Translations under genes and position numbers: made by a program | The notes under the pieces: model-generated | Database searches by the model: none | Seen by the model: only the letters and a program-made list of their open reading frames with translations | Told to the model about the DNA's origin: nothing | Shown here: positions 1 through 5,309 of the stretch, piece by piece | Position numbering within the stretch: position 1 is the first letter of the stretch | How the letters are laid out: each line of letters begins with the position of its first letter | DNA from: JAZRUF01 sp045636205 | GTDB taxonomy: Bacteria; Bacillota; Clostridia; Oscillospirales; JAAYXM01 | Length of the DNA stretch: 5,336 bases | Reading direction: 5' to 3' | NCBI GenBank assembly: GCA_045636205.1 | Contig: JAZTXE010000092.1 | Coordinates: 1 to 5,336 of the forward strand

Positions 1-75
1 CTAACTCATTTCCTTCTATGACCCAAGGAGTTGGGTACCACAGTTGTCTTCCTAAGACCGCTTGGCCTCCGACTT
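1..75. other. Untrimmed DNBSEQ (BGI/MGI) sequencing adapter with index, not genomic
   Basis: Positions 44-75 (starting TTGTCTTCCTAAGACC and ending GGCCTCCGACTT) match, over all 32 bases as I remember it, the reverse complement of the common BGISEQ/MGISEQ 3' adapter. Positions 23-33 (CCAAGGAGTTG) match the end of the partner adapter, and the 10 bases between them (34-43, GGTACCACAG) have the length and place of a sample index. Aligned by hand against the remembered partner adapter, positions 1-33 agree at about 25 of 33 bases, with most mismatches at the outer end, as expected for error-rich read-through. Conserved NrdD protein sequence begins exactly at 76 (His-His-Gly-Glu-Ser). The in-frame TGA at 19-21 and the TTG at 31 therefore have no biological meaning. 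The adapter identification rests on memory of the adapter sequence, not on a search. Confidence 0.95.
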
Positions 76-690
76 CACCACGGTGAAAGTCAGACCGCGC
101 AGAACCTGGGTATGGATATTATTGCACATATGCGTGCACGCCTTGATGAAATCAGCCAGAAGAGAAAAATGAACTATACGCTGCTTGCAACTCCGGCGGA
201 AGGACTTTCCGGACGCTTCGTAAGAATGGACCGCGAGCGCTTTGGCAGCATTGAAGGTGTAACCGACCGCGAATATTATACCAACAGCTTCCATGTTCCG
301 GTTTACTTCCCGATAGGTGCTATGCAGAAGATTAAGCTTGAAGCACCTTATCATGCATATACAAACGCGGGACATATCACATACGTTGAATTTGATGGCT
401 CACCGGTAAATAATCCGGAGGCATTTGAGAAAATTATCCGTTGCATGTACGAAAACGGCATAGGCTACGGTTCTATCAACCATCCGCTTGACCGTGACCC
501 GGTTTGCGGATACCGCGGAGTAATAGGCGATGAGTGCCCGGCTTGCGGACGTACCGAAGAGGACGGAATTAATTTCCACCGCATTCGCAGAATTACCGGC
601 TATCTGGTAGGTACTCTCGACCGCTTTAACAATGCAAAGCGTGCGGAGGTAAAAGACCGCGTAAAACATATCGGAGGAGATAATAAATGA
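76..690 (+). CDS. nrdD: Anaerobic (class III) ribonucleoside-triphosphate reductase, C-terminal part; 5' end missing
   Basis: This is the last 204 residues of a protein normally about 700-780 residues long. NrdD reduces ribonucleoside triphosphates to deoxyribonucleotides in the absence of oxygen, using a glycyl radical. Numbering from the first genomic codon (His at 76), family motifs appear in order: LLATPAEGLSGRF (36-48), GVTDREYYTNSFHVPV (61-76), EAPYHAYTNAGH (89-100), GYGSINHP (130-137), the Cys-containing zinc knuckle (C144, C154, C157), and RRITGYL with the radical glycine G175 (bases 598-600), followed by R183 and the RVKH tail. Only three of the usual four zinc cysteines are visible; Asp141 stands where the first would be. 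An ORF call starting at TTG 31 would add 15 adapter-derived residues, so the CDS should be marked 5'-partial. The stop (688-690) overlaps the ATG of nrdG. The catalytic N-terminal part lies beyond the contig end. Confidence 0.96.
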   Translation, partial: HHGESQTAQNLGMDIIAHMRARLDEISQKRKMNYTLLATPAEGLSGRFVRMDRERFGSIEGVTDREYYTNSFHVPVYFPIGAMQKIKLEAPYHAYTNAGHITYVEFDGSPVNNPEAFEKIIRCMYENGIGYGSINHPLDRDPVCGYRGVIGDECPACGRTEEDGINFHRIRRITGYLVGTLDRFNNAKRAEVKDRVKHIGGDNK

Positions 691-1184
691 CAGCACGCAT
701 CTCCGGTGTGATACAGGAGTCTATTGTTGACGGACCGGGAATGAGAGCTACGGTTTTCTTTCAGGGATGTCCGCACCACTGTGAAGGATGCCACAATCCG
801 CAAACTCATGACCCTTCCGGCGGAACCGAAAAGGAAGTTTCTGAGATTTTAAAGCCAATCCTTGAAAATATTATCTTAGACGGTGTGACGCTCAGTGGCG
901 GTGAGCCGTTTATGCAGGCAGAGGCGGCTCTTGAAATTGCAAAAGCCGCGCATTCAAACGGTCTTAGTGTCTGGACATATACAGGATACACGTTTGAACA
1001 AATTACCGCGTCTGCAAATGAAACATGGAAAGAGCTCTTGAACGAGACTGATGTTTTGGTTGACGGAAGATTTGTAAAGTCTCAAAAGACTTTGGACAAG
1101 CCATTCGTCGGAAGCAAAAATCAAAGACTGGTTCTTGTTTCGGAAACTTTACAGCAAGGTAAAATAGTAGAATTTAACAGATGA
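687..1184 (+). CDS. nrdG: Anaerobic ribonucleotide reductase activating protein (radical SAM activase)
   Basis: NrdG is a cytoplasmic [4Fe-4S] radical SAM enzyme. It cleaves S-adenosylmethionine to abstract a hydrogen from the NrdD glycine and so creates the catalytic radical. The 165-residue protein has the expected short length. The cluster motif is CX3CX2C at C28, C32 and C35 in GCPHHCEGCHNP, preceded by the VDGPGMR segment (14-20) typical of glycyl-radical activases. The SAM-contacting GGEP motif is at 71-74. The later DVLVDGRFV (122-130) and GSKNQR (142-147) segments match the conserved C-terminal part of the NrdG family. The start is ATG 687, which overlaps the nrdD stop as ATGA, with GGAGGA at 673-678 eight bases upstream. 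The overlap implies translational coupling to nrdD, its substrate protein. A hairpin follows directly after the stop. Confidence 0.96.
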   Translation: MTARISGVIQESIVDGPGMRATVFFQGCPHHCEGCHNPQTHDPSGGTEKEVSEILKPILENIILDGVTLSGGEPFMQAEAALEIAKAAHSNGLSVWTYTGYTFEQITASANETWKELLNETDVLVDGRFVKSQKTLDKPFVGSKNQRLVLVSETLQQGKIVEFNR

Positions 1185-1188
1185 TAAG

Positions 1189-1230
1189 ATGCAGTCGATG
1201 GTGTGGTTTTACCGTCGGCTGCATTTGTAT
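1189..1230 (+). terminator. Stem-loop terminator after nrdDG
   Basis: The arms ATGCAGTCGATGGT (1189-1202) and ACCGTCGGCTGCAT (1211-1224) pair over 14 bp with two G-U wobbles around an 8-base loop. The stem starts 5 bases after the nrdG stop, which is the classic position for a rho-independent terminator. The following tract (TTGTAT, then A-rich) is poor in T, so termination may be partial. The placement between two unrelated operons supports the call. Confidence 0.7.
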
Positions 1231-1260
1231 AAAAAATTTATTAATATTTTCAAAAAGATG

Positions 1261-1290
1261 TTTTCAATATAGCAAAAAATATGGTATTAT
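1261..1290 (+). promoter_or_regulatory. Extended -10 promoter for the cdaA operon
   Basis: An extended -10 element, TGG followed by TATTAT (1282-1290), lies in strongly AT-rich DNA downstream of the terminator. A weak -35 candidate, TTTTCA (1261-1266), is 18 bases upstream of the hexamer. It matches the sigma-A consensus at 4 of 6 positions, and the TG extension would compensate. Transcription would start near 1297 and leave a leader of about 40 bases. The rest of the 1185-1336 gap shows no RNA gene or riboswitch that I can recognise. Confidence 0.6.
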
Positions 1291-1336
1291 AAATATAGAA
1301 AAATAAAATCTTAAAGAGCAGCAGGCGGTGCGGTAA

Positions 1337-2173
1337 ATGAATGCTTTACAGTATATAGTCAAATACTTGACGATGTTTTCACTGCAGGATGCAGTTGACA
1401 TCGCGTTGGTAACTTTTTTGGCGTATAAATTAATTAAAATAATAAATAAAAGTAATGCCGGGCAGGTAATAAAAGGTATTATTCTGCTCATTGTTGCAAT
1501 GCAGGTGGCGCAGCTTCTTGAACTGCGCGTTATAAGCTATCTGTTTGTAAACACGATGCAGCTCGGACTTCTTGCTCTTGTAATCGTGTTCCAGCCTGAA
1601 CTGCGCAAAGCTCTTCAGCGCGTCGGACGCAGCAGATTTACTCAGTTTATTGATCGTGAAGAAACTAACGTCATAATGGAAAAGGCTATAGTGCAAACTG
1701 TTGAGGCGTGCACTGCGATGTCGTGGGCGCGTGACGGTGCGCTTATCGTATTCCAGCGCAGTATCATGCTTGACGATATTGTCAAAACCGGAACAATTCT
1801 TGACGGTGAGCCGAGTAGTGAGTTTATAAAAAATATCTTTTATCCCAAAGCTCCGCTCCATGACGGTGCGGTTGTGATACAAAAGGGAAGAGTTTCTGCG
1901 GCGGGATGTGTGTTGCCGCTGTCTGAAAATACAAACTTGAGTAAGGAACTCGGAACACGCCACCGCGCAGGTGTGGGAATGAGCGAGAATTCAGATGCGG
2001 TAGTTGTAATCGTGTCTGAGGAAACCGGTTCTATTTCAGTTGCTATAGGCGGAATGTTAAAACGACATCTTGCTCCCGAAACGCTTGAAAAGCTTTTGAG
2101 AAATGAACTGTTACCGAAAACAGATGAAAGCAAAAAGACGGCATTGTTTAACTTTTGGAAGGTGAAAGAATAG
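1337..2173 (+). CDS. cdaA: Membrane-bound diadenylate cyclase CdaA
   Basis: CdaA condenses two ATP into cyclic di-AMP, a second messenger that in Bacillota controls potassium and osmolyte transport and cell-wall homeostasis. The 278-residue protein has the standard layout. Three hydrophobic segments (about 18-37, 45-63 and 66-86) anchor it in the membrane. A linker helix with FQPELRKALQRVGR (85-98) follows, then the DAC catalytic domain (about 110-260). The catalytic signatures are intact: DGA at 176-178 within PLHDGAVVI, and RHR at 208-210 within TRHRAGVGMSE. GALIVFQR (134-141) corresponds to the conserved GALIVIER-type strand. ATG 1337 gives the N-terminus expected for the family. Its ribosome binding site is weak (GGCGGTG at 1324-1330), unlike the strong AGGAG sites of most other genes here. 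The stop TAG overlaps the cdaR start by one base. First gene of the operon. Confidence 0.96.
   Translation: MNALQYIVKYLTMFSLQDAVDIALVTFLAYKLIKIINKSNAGQVIKGIILLIVAMQVAQLLELRVISYLFVNTMQLGLLALVIVFQPELRKALQRVGRSRFTQFIDREETNVIMEKAIVQTVEACTAMSWARDGALIVFQRSIMLDDIVKTGTILDGEPSSEFIKNIFYPKAPLHDGAVVIQKGRVSAAGCVLPLSENTNLSKELGTRHRAGVGMSENSDAVVVIVSEETGSISVAIGGMLKRHLAPETLEKLLRNELLPKTDESKKTALFNFWKVKE
2157..2164 (+). promoter_or_regulatory. Ribosome binding site that sets the cdaR start
   Basis: GGAAGGTG lies inside the end of cdaA and stands 8 bases before GTG 2173. It supports GTG 2173 as the start. The in-frame TTG at 2155 sits on the upstream edge of this site and has no site of its own at the right distance. 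Confidence 0.75.
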
Positions 2174-3399
2174 TGAAAGAGTGGATAAAAAAACACGATG
2201 TATTAAATAAGGCGCTTGCATTTGTTATTGCGATTCTGCTCTGGCTGTATGTTGTAAATGTCGTCAACCAGACGGATTCGACAAACTTTAAACATATAGT
2301 TCCAAACTATACCGGAAGCGACGAGCTCATGAATACCGTAAACCTTATGGTGACAAATCAGGAGGAGAATACTGTATCGGTCGAAGTTGCAGGTAAGCGC
2401 AGTGATTTACTCAACTTATCCGAAGAGGAGATTCAGGTTATAGTCGATATATCAAAGTGTAAAGAAGTCGGCGTCTATACTCTTCCATATACTGTTAAGC
2501 TGCCGTCTGACAGCCTGAAGCTTACAAAGAAATCGCCTGCGCAGCTTACTGTGCGTTTGGATAAAATCGTTCCTGCCAATATTCCGGTTCGTGTATCACA
2601 GGAAGGAAGCATCGCAAAAGGATATATGGCGGATGAGGTTACGCTTACGCCTAAAATATTGTCGATAACCGGACTTCAGGATGAAGTTTCTCAGGTTTCG
2701 TACGCAAGAGTACGCATTACAAAAAAGAATATGATGACATCTGTCTTAGAGCAAATGGATTATGAGTTTTGTGATGCAGATGATAATGTCCTCGATTTAC
2801 CCTCTCTCCGTGCGGAGACTGACAGGGTAGAGGTTTCAATGCCTATACTCAAGCTCAGAGAACTTCCTTTAAGCGTTGAAATTCTTGAAGGTGGCGGAGC
2901 GTATAAGAAAAACGTAAATTATACGGTTGAGCCGCAAACGATAACCGTTGCAGGTGAGAGTACTACTGTTGATGCTCTGCAGTCGGTTGTCATAGGCGTT
3001 GCAGATTTGTCAAAGATTCAGGAATCGACCACTCTTTCAATGCAGATAACCTTGCCGGAGAATATTAAAAATATAAGCGGTGAAACTGCAGCAAAGGTAA
3101 ACCTTGAACTGAGCGGTCTGGCAAAGAAAAGTGCTAATACCACGTTGATAGAAATAATAAATATCCCGAGCGGTTATTCAATAGAGCCTGTTACAAACAG
3201 CCTTGATGTTCAGTTGAGGGGTACTGAGGCGAATTTGGAGCAGGTTGTTGCACAGAATATCCGTGCGGTAGTAGACCTTACAGCGACTGCACTCTCACCG
3301 GGTCAGCATACAATCAATGCTGCAATAATAATAGACGGTGCAAAAGAAGTAGGCGCCGTGGGCGAGTATAAAGTTGTAGTTCGCGTAAGCAAGAAGTAG
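2173..3399 (+). CDS. cdaR: CdaA regulatory protein CdaR (YbbR-domain protein)
   Basis: CdaR is the membrane-anchored partner of CdaA, with YbbR domains outside the cytoplasm that modulate cyclase activity. With GTG 2173 as the start the protein has 408 residues. A short positively charged N-terminus (KEWIKKHDVLNK) precedes one transmembrane helix (about 14-31, ALAFVIAILLWLYVVNVV). The remainder is beta-rich and divides into about four YbbR-like repeats at roughly 35-133, 134-225, 226-316 and 317-408. Each repeat has the pattern of a short strand, a P-x-x-I/V-x-V/I-x-G strand (for example PKILSITGL, PQTITVAGE, NSLDVQLRG) and a closing VxVxV strand. CdaR of Bacillus subtilis is somewhat longer. 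The start overlaps the cdaA stop as TAGTG, so translation of the partner proteins is coupled. The next gene begins 16 bases after the stop. Confidence 0.92.
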   Translation: MKEWIKKHDVLNKALAFVIAILLWLYVVNVVNQTDSTNFKHIVPNYTGSDELMNTVNLMVTNQEENTVSVEVAGKRSDLLNLSEEEIQVIVDISKCKEVGVYTLPYTVKLPSDSLKLTKKSPAQLTVRLDKIVPANIPVRVSQEGSIAKGYMADEVTLTPKILSITGLQDEVSQVSYARVRITKKNMMTSVLEQMDYEFCDADDNVLDLPSLRAETDRVEVSMPILKLRELPLSVEILEGGGAYKKNVNYTVEPQTITVAGESTTVDALQSVVIGVADLSKIQESTTLSMQITLPENIKNISGETAAKVNLELSGLAKKSANTTLIEIINIPSGYSIEPVTNSLDVQLRGTEANLEQVVAQNIRAVVDLTATALSPGQHTINAAIIIDGAKEVGAVGEYKVVVRVSKK

Positions 3400-3400
3400 A

Positions 3401-3406
3401 CAGGAG
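3401..3406 (+). promoter_or_regulatory. Ribosome binding site that sets the rseC-family start
   Basis: CAGGAG ends 9 bases before ATG 3416. The in-frame TTG at 3407 directly touches this site, so it cannot be the start. This shortens the protein by three residues relative to the longest reading frame. Confidence 0.8.
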
Positions 3407-3415
3407 TTGCGTACA

Positions 3416-3838
3416 ATGCTTCAACAAGCAAAGGTTGTTCGCATAATAGATGATAATAAAGCGGAAATCTCTGTTGTTCGCGCGTCTGCGTGCGGGCATG
3501 ACTGTGAGTCGTGCCTCGGATGCGGTATGTCATCGTCGCAAGTTATCGCAGTAGCGATGAATTTGGTCGGCGCGCGCGTAGGGGATTTGGTGACCGTAGA
3601 AACCGATACCACTGCCGTAATAGGTATTGCGGCAGTGGTTTACATGTTGCCGTTGGCACTGTTTTTTATAGCATATATAACTTGCAAGGTGATTGGCTTT
3701 ACAGAATCGCTGTCGTTGATTCCAGGCGCTATAGGGTTTGCAGTGGGCATTTTGTGCGCGTTGCTTGTTAACCGCCGCGTGGATAAGAGCAGCAGCGTGG
3801 GTTTTAAAATTATTTCCATAAATTCCGGAGAAAAGTAA
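3416..3838 (+). CDS. RseC/MucC-family membrane protein (SoxR-reducing-system RseC-like)
   Basis: The 140-residue protein has the complete RseC layout. A cytoplasmic N-terminal beta domain (about 1-65) contains a four-cysteine cluster C26, C30, C33, C36 (CX3CX2CX2C, in ACGHDCESCLGCG). The motif GARVGDLVTVE (52-62) follows. Two membrane helices (about 67-90 and 100-118) come next, with a basic turn NRR at 119-121. In Enterobacteria RseC works with the Rsx/Rnf electron-transfer complex to reduce SoxR. In Clostridia the family is often annotated but its role is less clear, and no rnf or soxR gene is visible here. The cysteines suggest a metal or Fe-S site or redox role, which is an inference. It lies 16 bases after cdaR and its stop overlaps the next start as TAATG. 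A 10-bp perfect inverted repeat lies within the gene at 3608-3639. Confidence 0.88.
   Translation: MLQQAKVVRIIDDNKAEISVVRASACGHDCESCLGCGMSSSQVIAVAMNLVGARVGDLVTVETDTTAVIGIAAVVYMLPLALFFIAYITCKVIGFTESLSLIPGAIGFAVGILCALLVNRRVDKSSSVGFKIISINSGEK
3608..3639. repeat. Perfect 10-bp inverted repeat inside the rseC-family gene
   Basis: ACCACTGCCG (3608-3617) and CGGCAGTGGT (3630-3639) are exact reverse complements separated by 12 bases. The RNA would form a GC-rich hairpin at the codons that open the first membrane helix. No T-run follows, so it is not a standard terminator. It could slow translation or RNA decay, or be a chance product of repeated Thr-Ala/Ala-Val codons. Confidence 0.6.
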
Positions 3839-4713
3839 TGTTTGGATATGTAAGACCTCTTAAGTGCGAACTCAAGATGCGGCAGTGGGATGTGTATCAA
3901 TCTTTTTATTGCGGGTTGTGCCATGCGCTTAAAAGAAGATGTGGCTTTGCCGCGAGATTTACCGTCAATTATGATTTTACCTTCCTTGCACTCGTAATGT
4001 CTGAAGTGTATGGAGAAGAGATTTGCACGGTTGAAAAAAGATGTATCGGAAGTCCGTTTAAGAAAAAAAGAGCGTGTATGTCAAATTCTGCACTCGACTT
4101 TGCTGCTGATACGTCGCTGATACTCACGTATTGGAAGCTCAAGGATGAGGTGCGCGATTTAAGTTTTGTGCGCTCACTTCCGGCGAGAGTAGCCATGTTT
4201 TTATTAAAAAGGGCATATCGTTGCGCGGAGGACAAGCATCCTGCGTTTTCAGAATGTGCAAGCAGTTGCCTTTCTGAGCTGTGTGAAATAGAGAAAAACA
4301 GGCTTGCAAGTATCGATGCACCTGCAGATGCTTTTGCACGCCTATTGCAATCACTTTCGGATGAAATAGATAATGTGAATATAAGACGCATAATTTCTCA
4401 AATGCTCTATCACATCGGGCGGTATATATATCTGATAGATGCGTGGGACGATTTGGAAAAGGACATTAAAAGCGGTGTATATAACCCGGTTGCGGAGAGA
4501 TTTGGTATAAATGAAATGCCGCTTTCTGATGAAATTACAGAACAGATAAAGGAAACACTTGCACAAAGTATAAAGGCGAGTATAGCCGCTTTTGAACTGA
4601 TGGATGAGGGTGAGAAGGGCGACCTGATACGCAATATTCTTACGCTCGGACTTCCGTCAGTTGTTCTTGCAGTGGAAAAAGGACAACTCAATAAAAAGGA
4701 GAAAATCGTATAA
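3838..4713 (+). CDS. DUF5685 family protein, function unknown
   Basis: The 291-residue protein begins MFGYVRPLKCELKMRQWDVYQSFYCGLCHAL, split here as MFGYVRPLKCELK (1-13) and YCGLCHAL (24-31), which I recognise as the DUF5685 signature of Clostridia. No function is established. It has no signal peptide or clear membrane segment and looks almost entirely helical. Eleven cysteines are concentrated near the N-terminus (C10, C25, C28, C35, C63, C69, C80) and the middle (C129, C140, C144, C149), suggesting a metal or Fe-S site. Two acidic motifs lie on predicted helices: KLKDEVRD (100-107) and LIDAWDDLEKD (199-209), the second followed by KSGVYNP. This pairing recalls the two Asp-rich motifs of squalene/phytoene synthase-type enzymes, a remote and unproven resemblance. 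ATG 3838 overlaps the previous stop by one base and has GGAG at 3827-3830. Its stop overlaps the next start, tying it to the J protein. Confidence 0.85.
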   Translation: MFGYVRPLKCELKMRQWDVYQSFYCGLCHALKRRCGFAARFTVNYDFTFLALVMSEVYGEEICTVEKRCIGSPFKKKRACMSNSALDFAADTSLILTYWKLKDEVRDLSFVRSLPARVAMFLLKRAYRCAEDKHPAFSECASSCLSELCEIEKNRLASIDAPADAFARLLQSLSDEIDNVNIRRIISQMLYHIGRYIYLIDAWDDLEKDIKSGVYNPVAERFGINEMPLSDEITEQIKETLAQSIKASIAAFELMDEGEKGDLIRNILTLGLPSVVLAVEKGQLNKKEKIV

Positions 4714-5297
4714 TGAAAGATCCGTACAGTGTTATCGGTGTTTCGCGCAGCGATAGCGATGAAGACATAAAAAAAGCATACAGAGAGCTTGCGAAAAAAT
4801 ATCATCCGGATAATTACGTAAATAACCCTCTGGCTGATTTAGCTCAGGAGAAAATGAAAGAGATAAACGAAGCGTACGATGCTATCGTAAAAGAGCGCGC
4901 AGGTGGGCAATCGTCTTATTCGTCCGGCGGTTACGGTAACACTTCTTCATATTCAGGAACGTCAACGCCGAATAACCGTATTCGTCAGATGATAATGAGC
5001 GGGAATATAATGCTTGCTGAGCAGGAGCTCAATAAAATATCAAACCGTGATGCTGAGTGGTATTTCCTGATGGGAAGCGTAATGGTGCGCAAGGGATGGT
5101 ATGACGAGGCAAGGCGCAATTTTCAAACCGCGTGCTCAATGGATCCGAATAATGTTGAGTACCGTACCGCACTGGGTCAGATGTCCTCAGCAGGGCGCGG
5201 AGTGTATCAGACAAATATGGGTGGTATGACCGCGTGTGACTGCTGCACAGGTCTTATGTGCGCAGACATGCTGTGCCCATTTTGCGATATATGTTAG
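4713..5297 (+). CDS. J-domain (DnaJ-like) protein with TPR and cysteine-rich tail
   Basis: The 194-residue protein has three parts. Residues 1-62 form a J domain with the HPD motif at 31-33, flanked by KKAYRELAKKY (20-30) and the helix EKMKEINEAYDAIVKE. J domains stimulate the ATPase of DnaK-type Hsp70. A Ser/Gly/Tyr-rich linker (about 64-86) leads to a helical segment. Residues 114-147 fit one TPR repeat (G121, A133, F137, A140, P145), with a partial repeat before it (98-111). The C-terminus holds seven cysteines in the last 20 residues (C175, C177, C178, C183, C188, C191, C194). This is not canonical DnaJ, because it lacks the four CXXCXGXG zinc repeats and the C-terminal client-binding domains. 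ATG 4713 overlaps the DUF5685 stop as TAATG, with AAGGAG at 4696-4701. The pairing suggests that the DUF5685 protein may be a client or partner. Confidence 0.92.
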   Translation: MKDPYSVIGVSRSDSDEDIKKAYRELAKKYHPDNYVNNPLADLAQEKMKEINEAYDAIVKERAGGQSSYSSGGYGNTSSYSGTSTPNNRIRQMIMSGNIMLAEQELNKISNRDAEWYFLMGSVMVRKGWYDEARRNFQTACSMDPNNVEYRTALGQMSSAGRGVYQTNMGGMTACDCCTGLMCADMLCPFCDIC

Positions 5298-5309
5298 GAG
5301 AAAACATAA

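Noticed and set aside
31..75. TTG start at 31 with an apparent AAGGAG ribosome binding site for the first gene
   Set aside because: Both the start and the site lie within adapter sequence. The encoded residues do not match NrdD, and NrdD homology begins at 76. The protein is truncated by the contig edge, not initiated here.
1..75. Frameshift, rearrangement or insertion at the 5' end of nrdD
   Set aside because: The foreign segment is explained by the adapter, index and partner-adapter structure, so no biological event is needed.
1225..1336. c-di-AMP (ydaO-type) or other riboswitch in the cdaA leader
   Set aside because: The leader after the likely start site is only about 40 bases, and the region is simple AT-rich sequence without the needed helices.
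2155..2172. TTG 2155 as the cdaR start
   Set aside because: It begins on the edge of the ribosome binding site at 2157-2164. GTG 2173 has the right spacing, overlaps the cdaA stop and gives the usual CdaR N-terminus.
3407..3415. TTG 3407 as the rseC-family start
   Set aside because: It touches the CAGGAG site with no spacing, whereas ATG 3416 is 9 bases away.
3511..3771. 86-residue + strand reading frame inside the rseC-family gene
   Set aside because: It overlaps a well-supported family member in another frame, is arginine-rich and matches no family. It is a shadow frame.
52..5214. Numerous - strand reading frames of 61-177 codons
   Set aside because: All lie opposite strongly supported + strand genes, lack plausible start sites and show no recognisable motifs.
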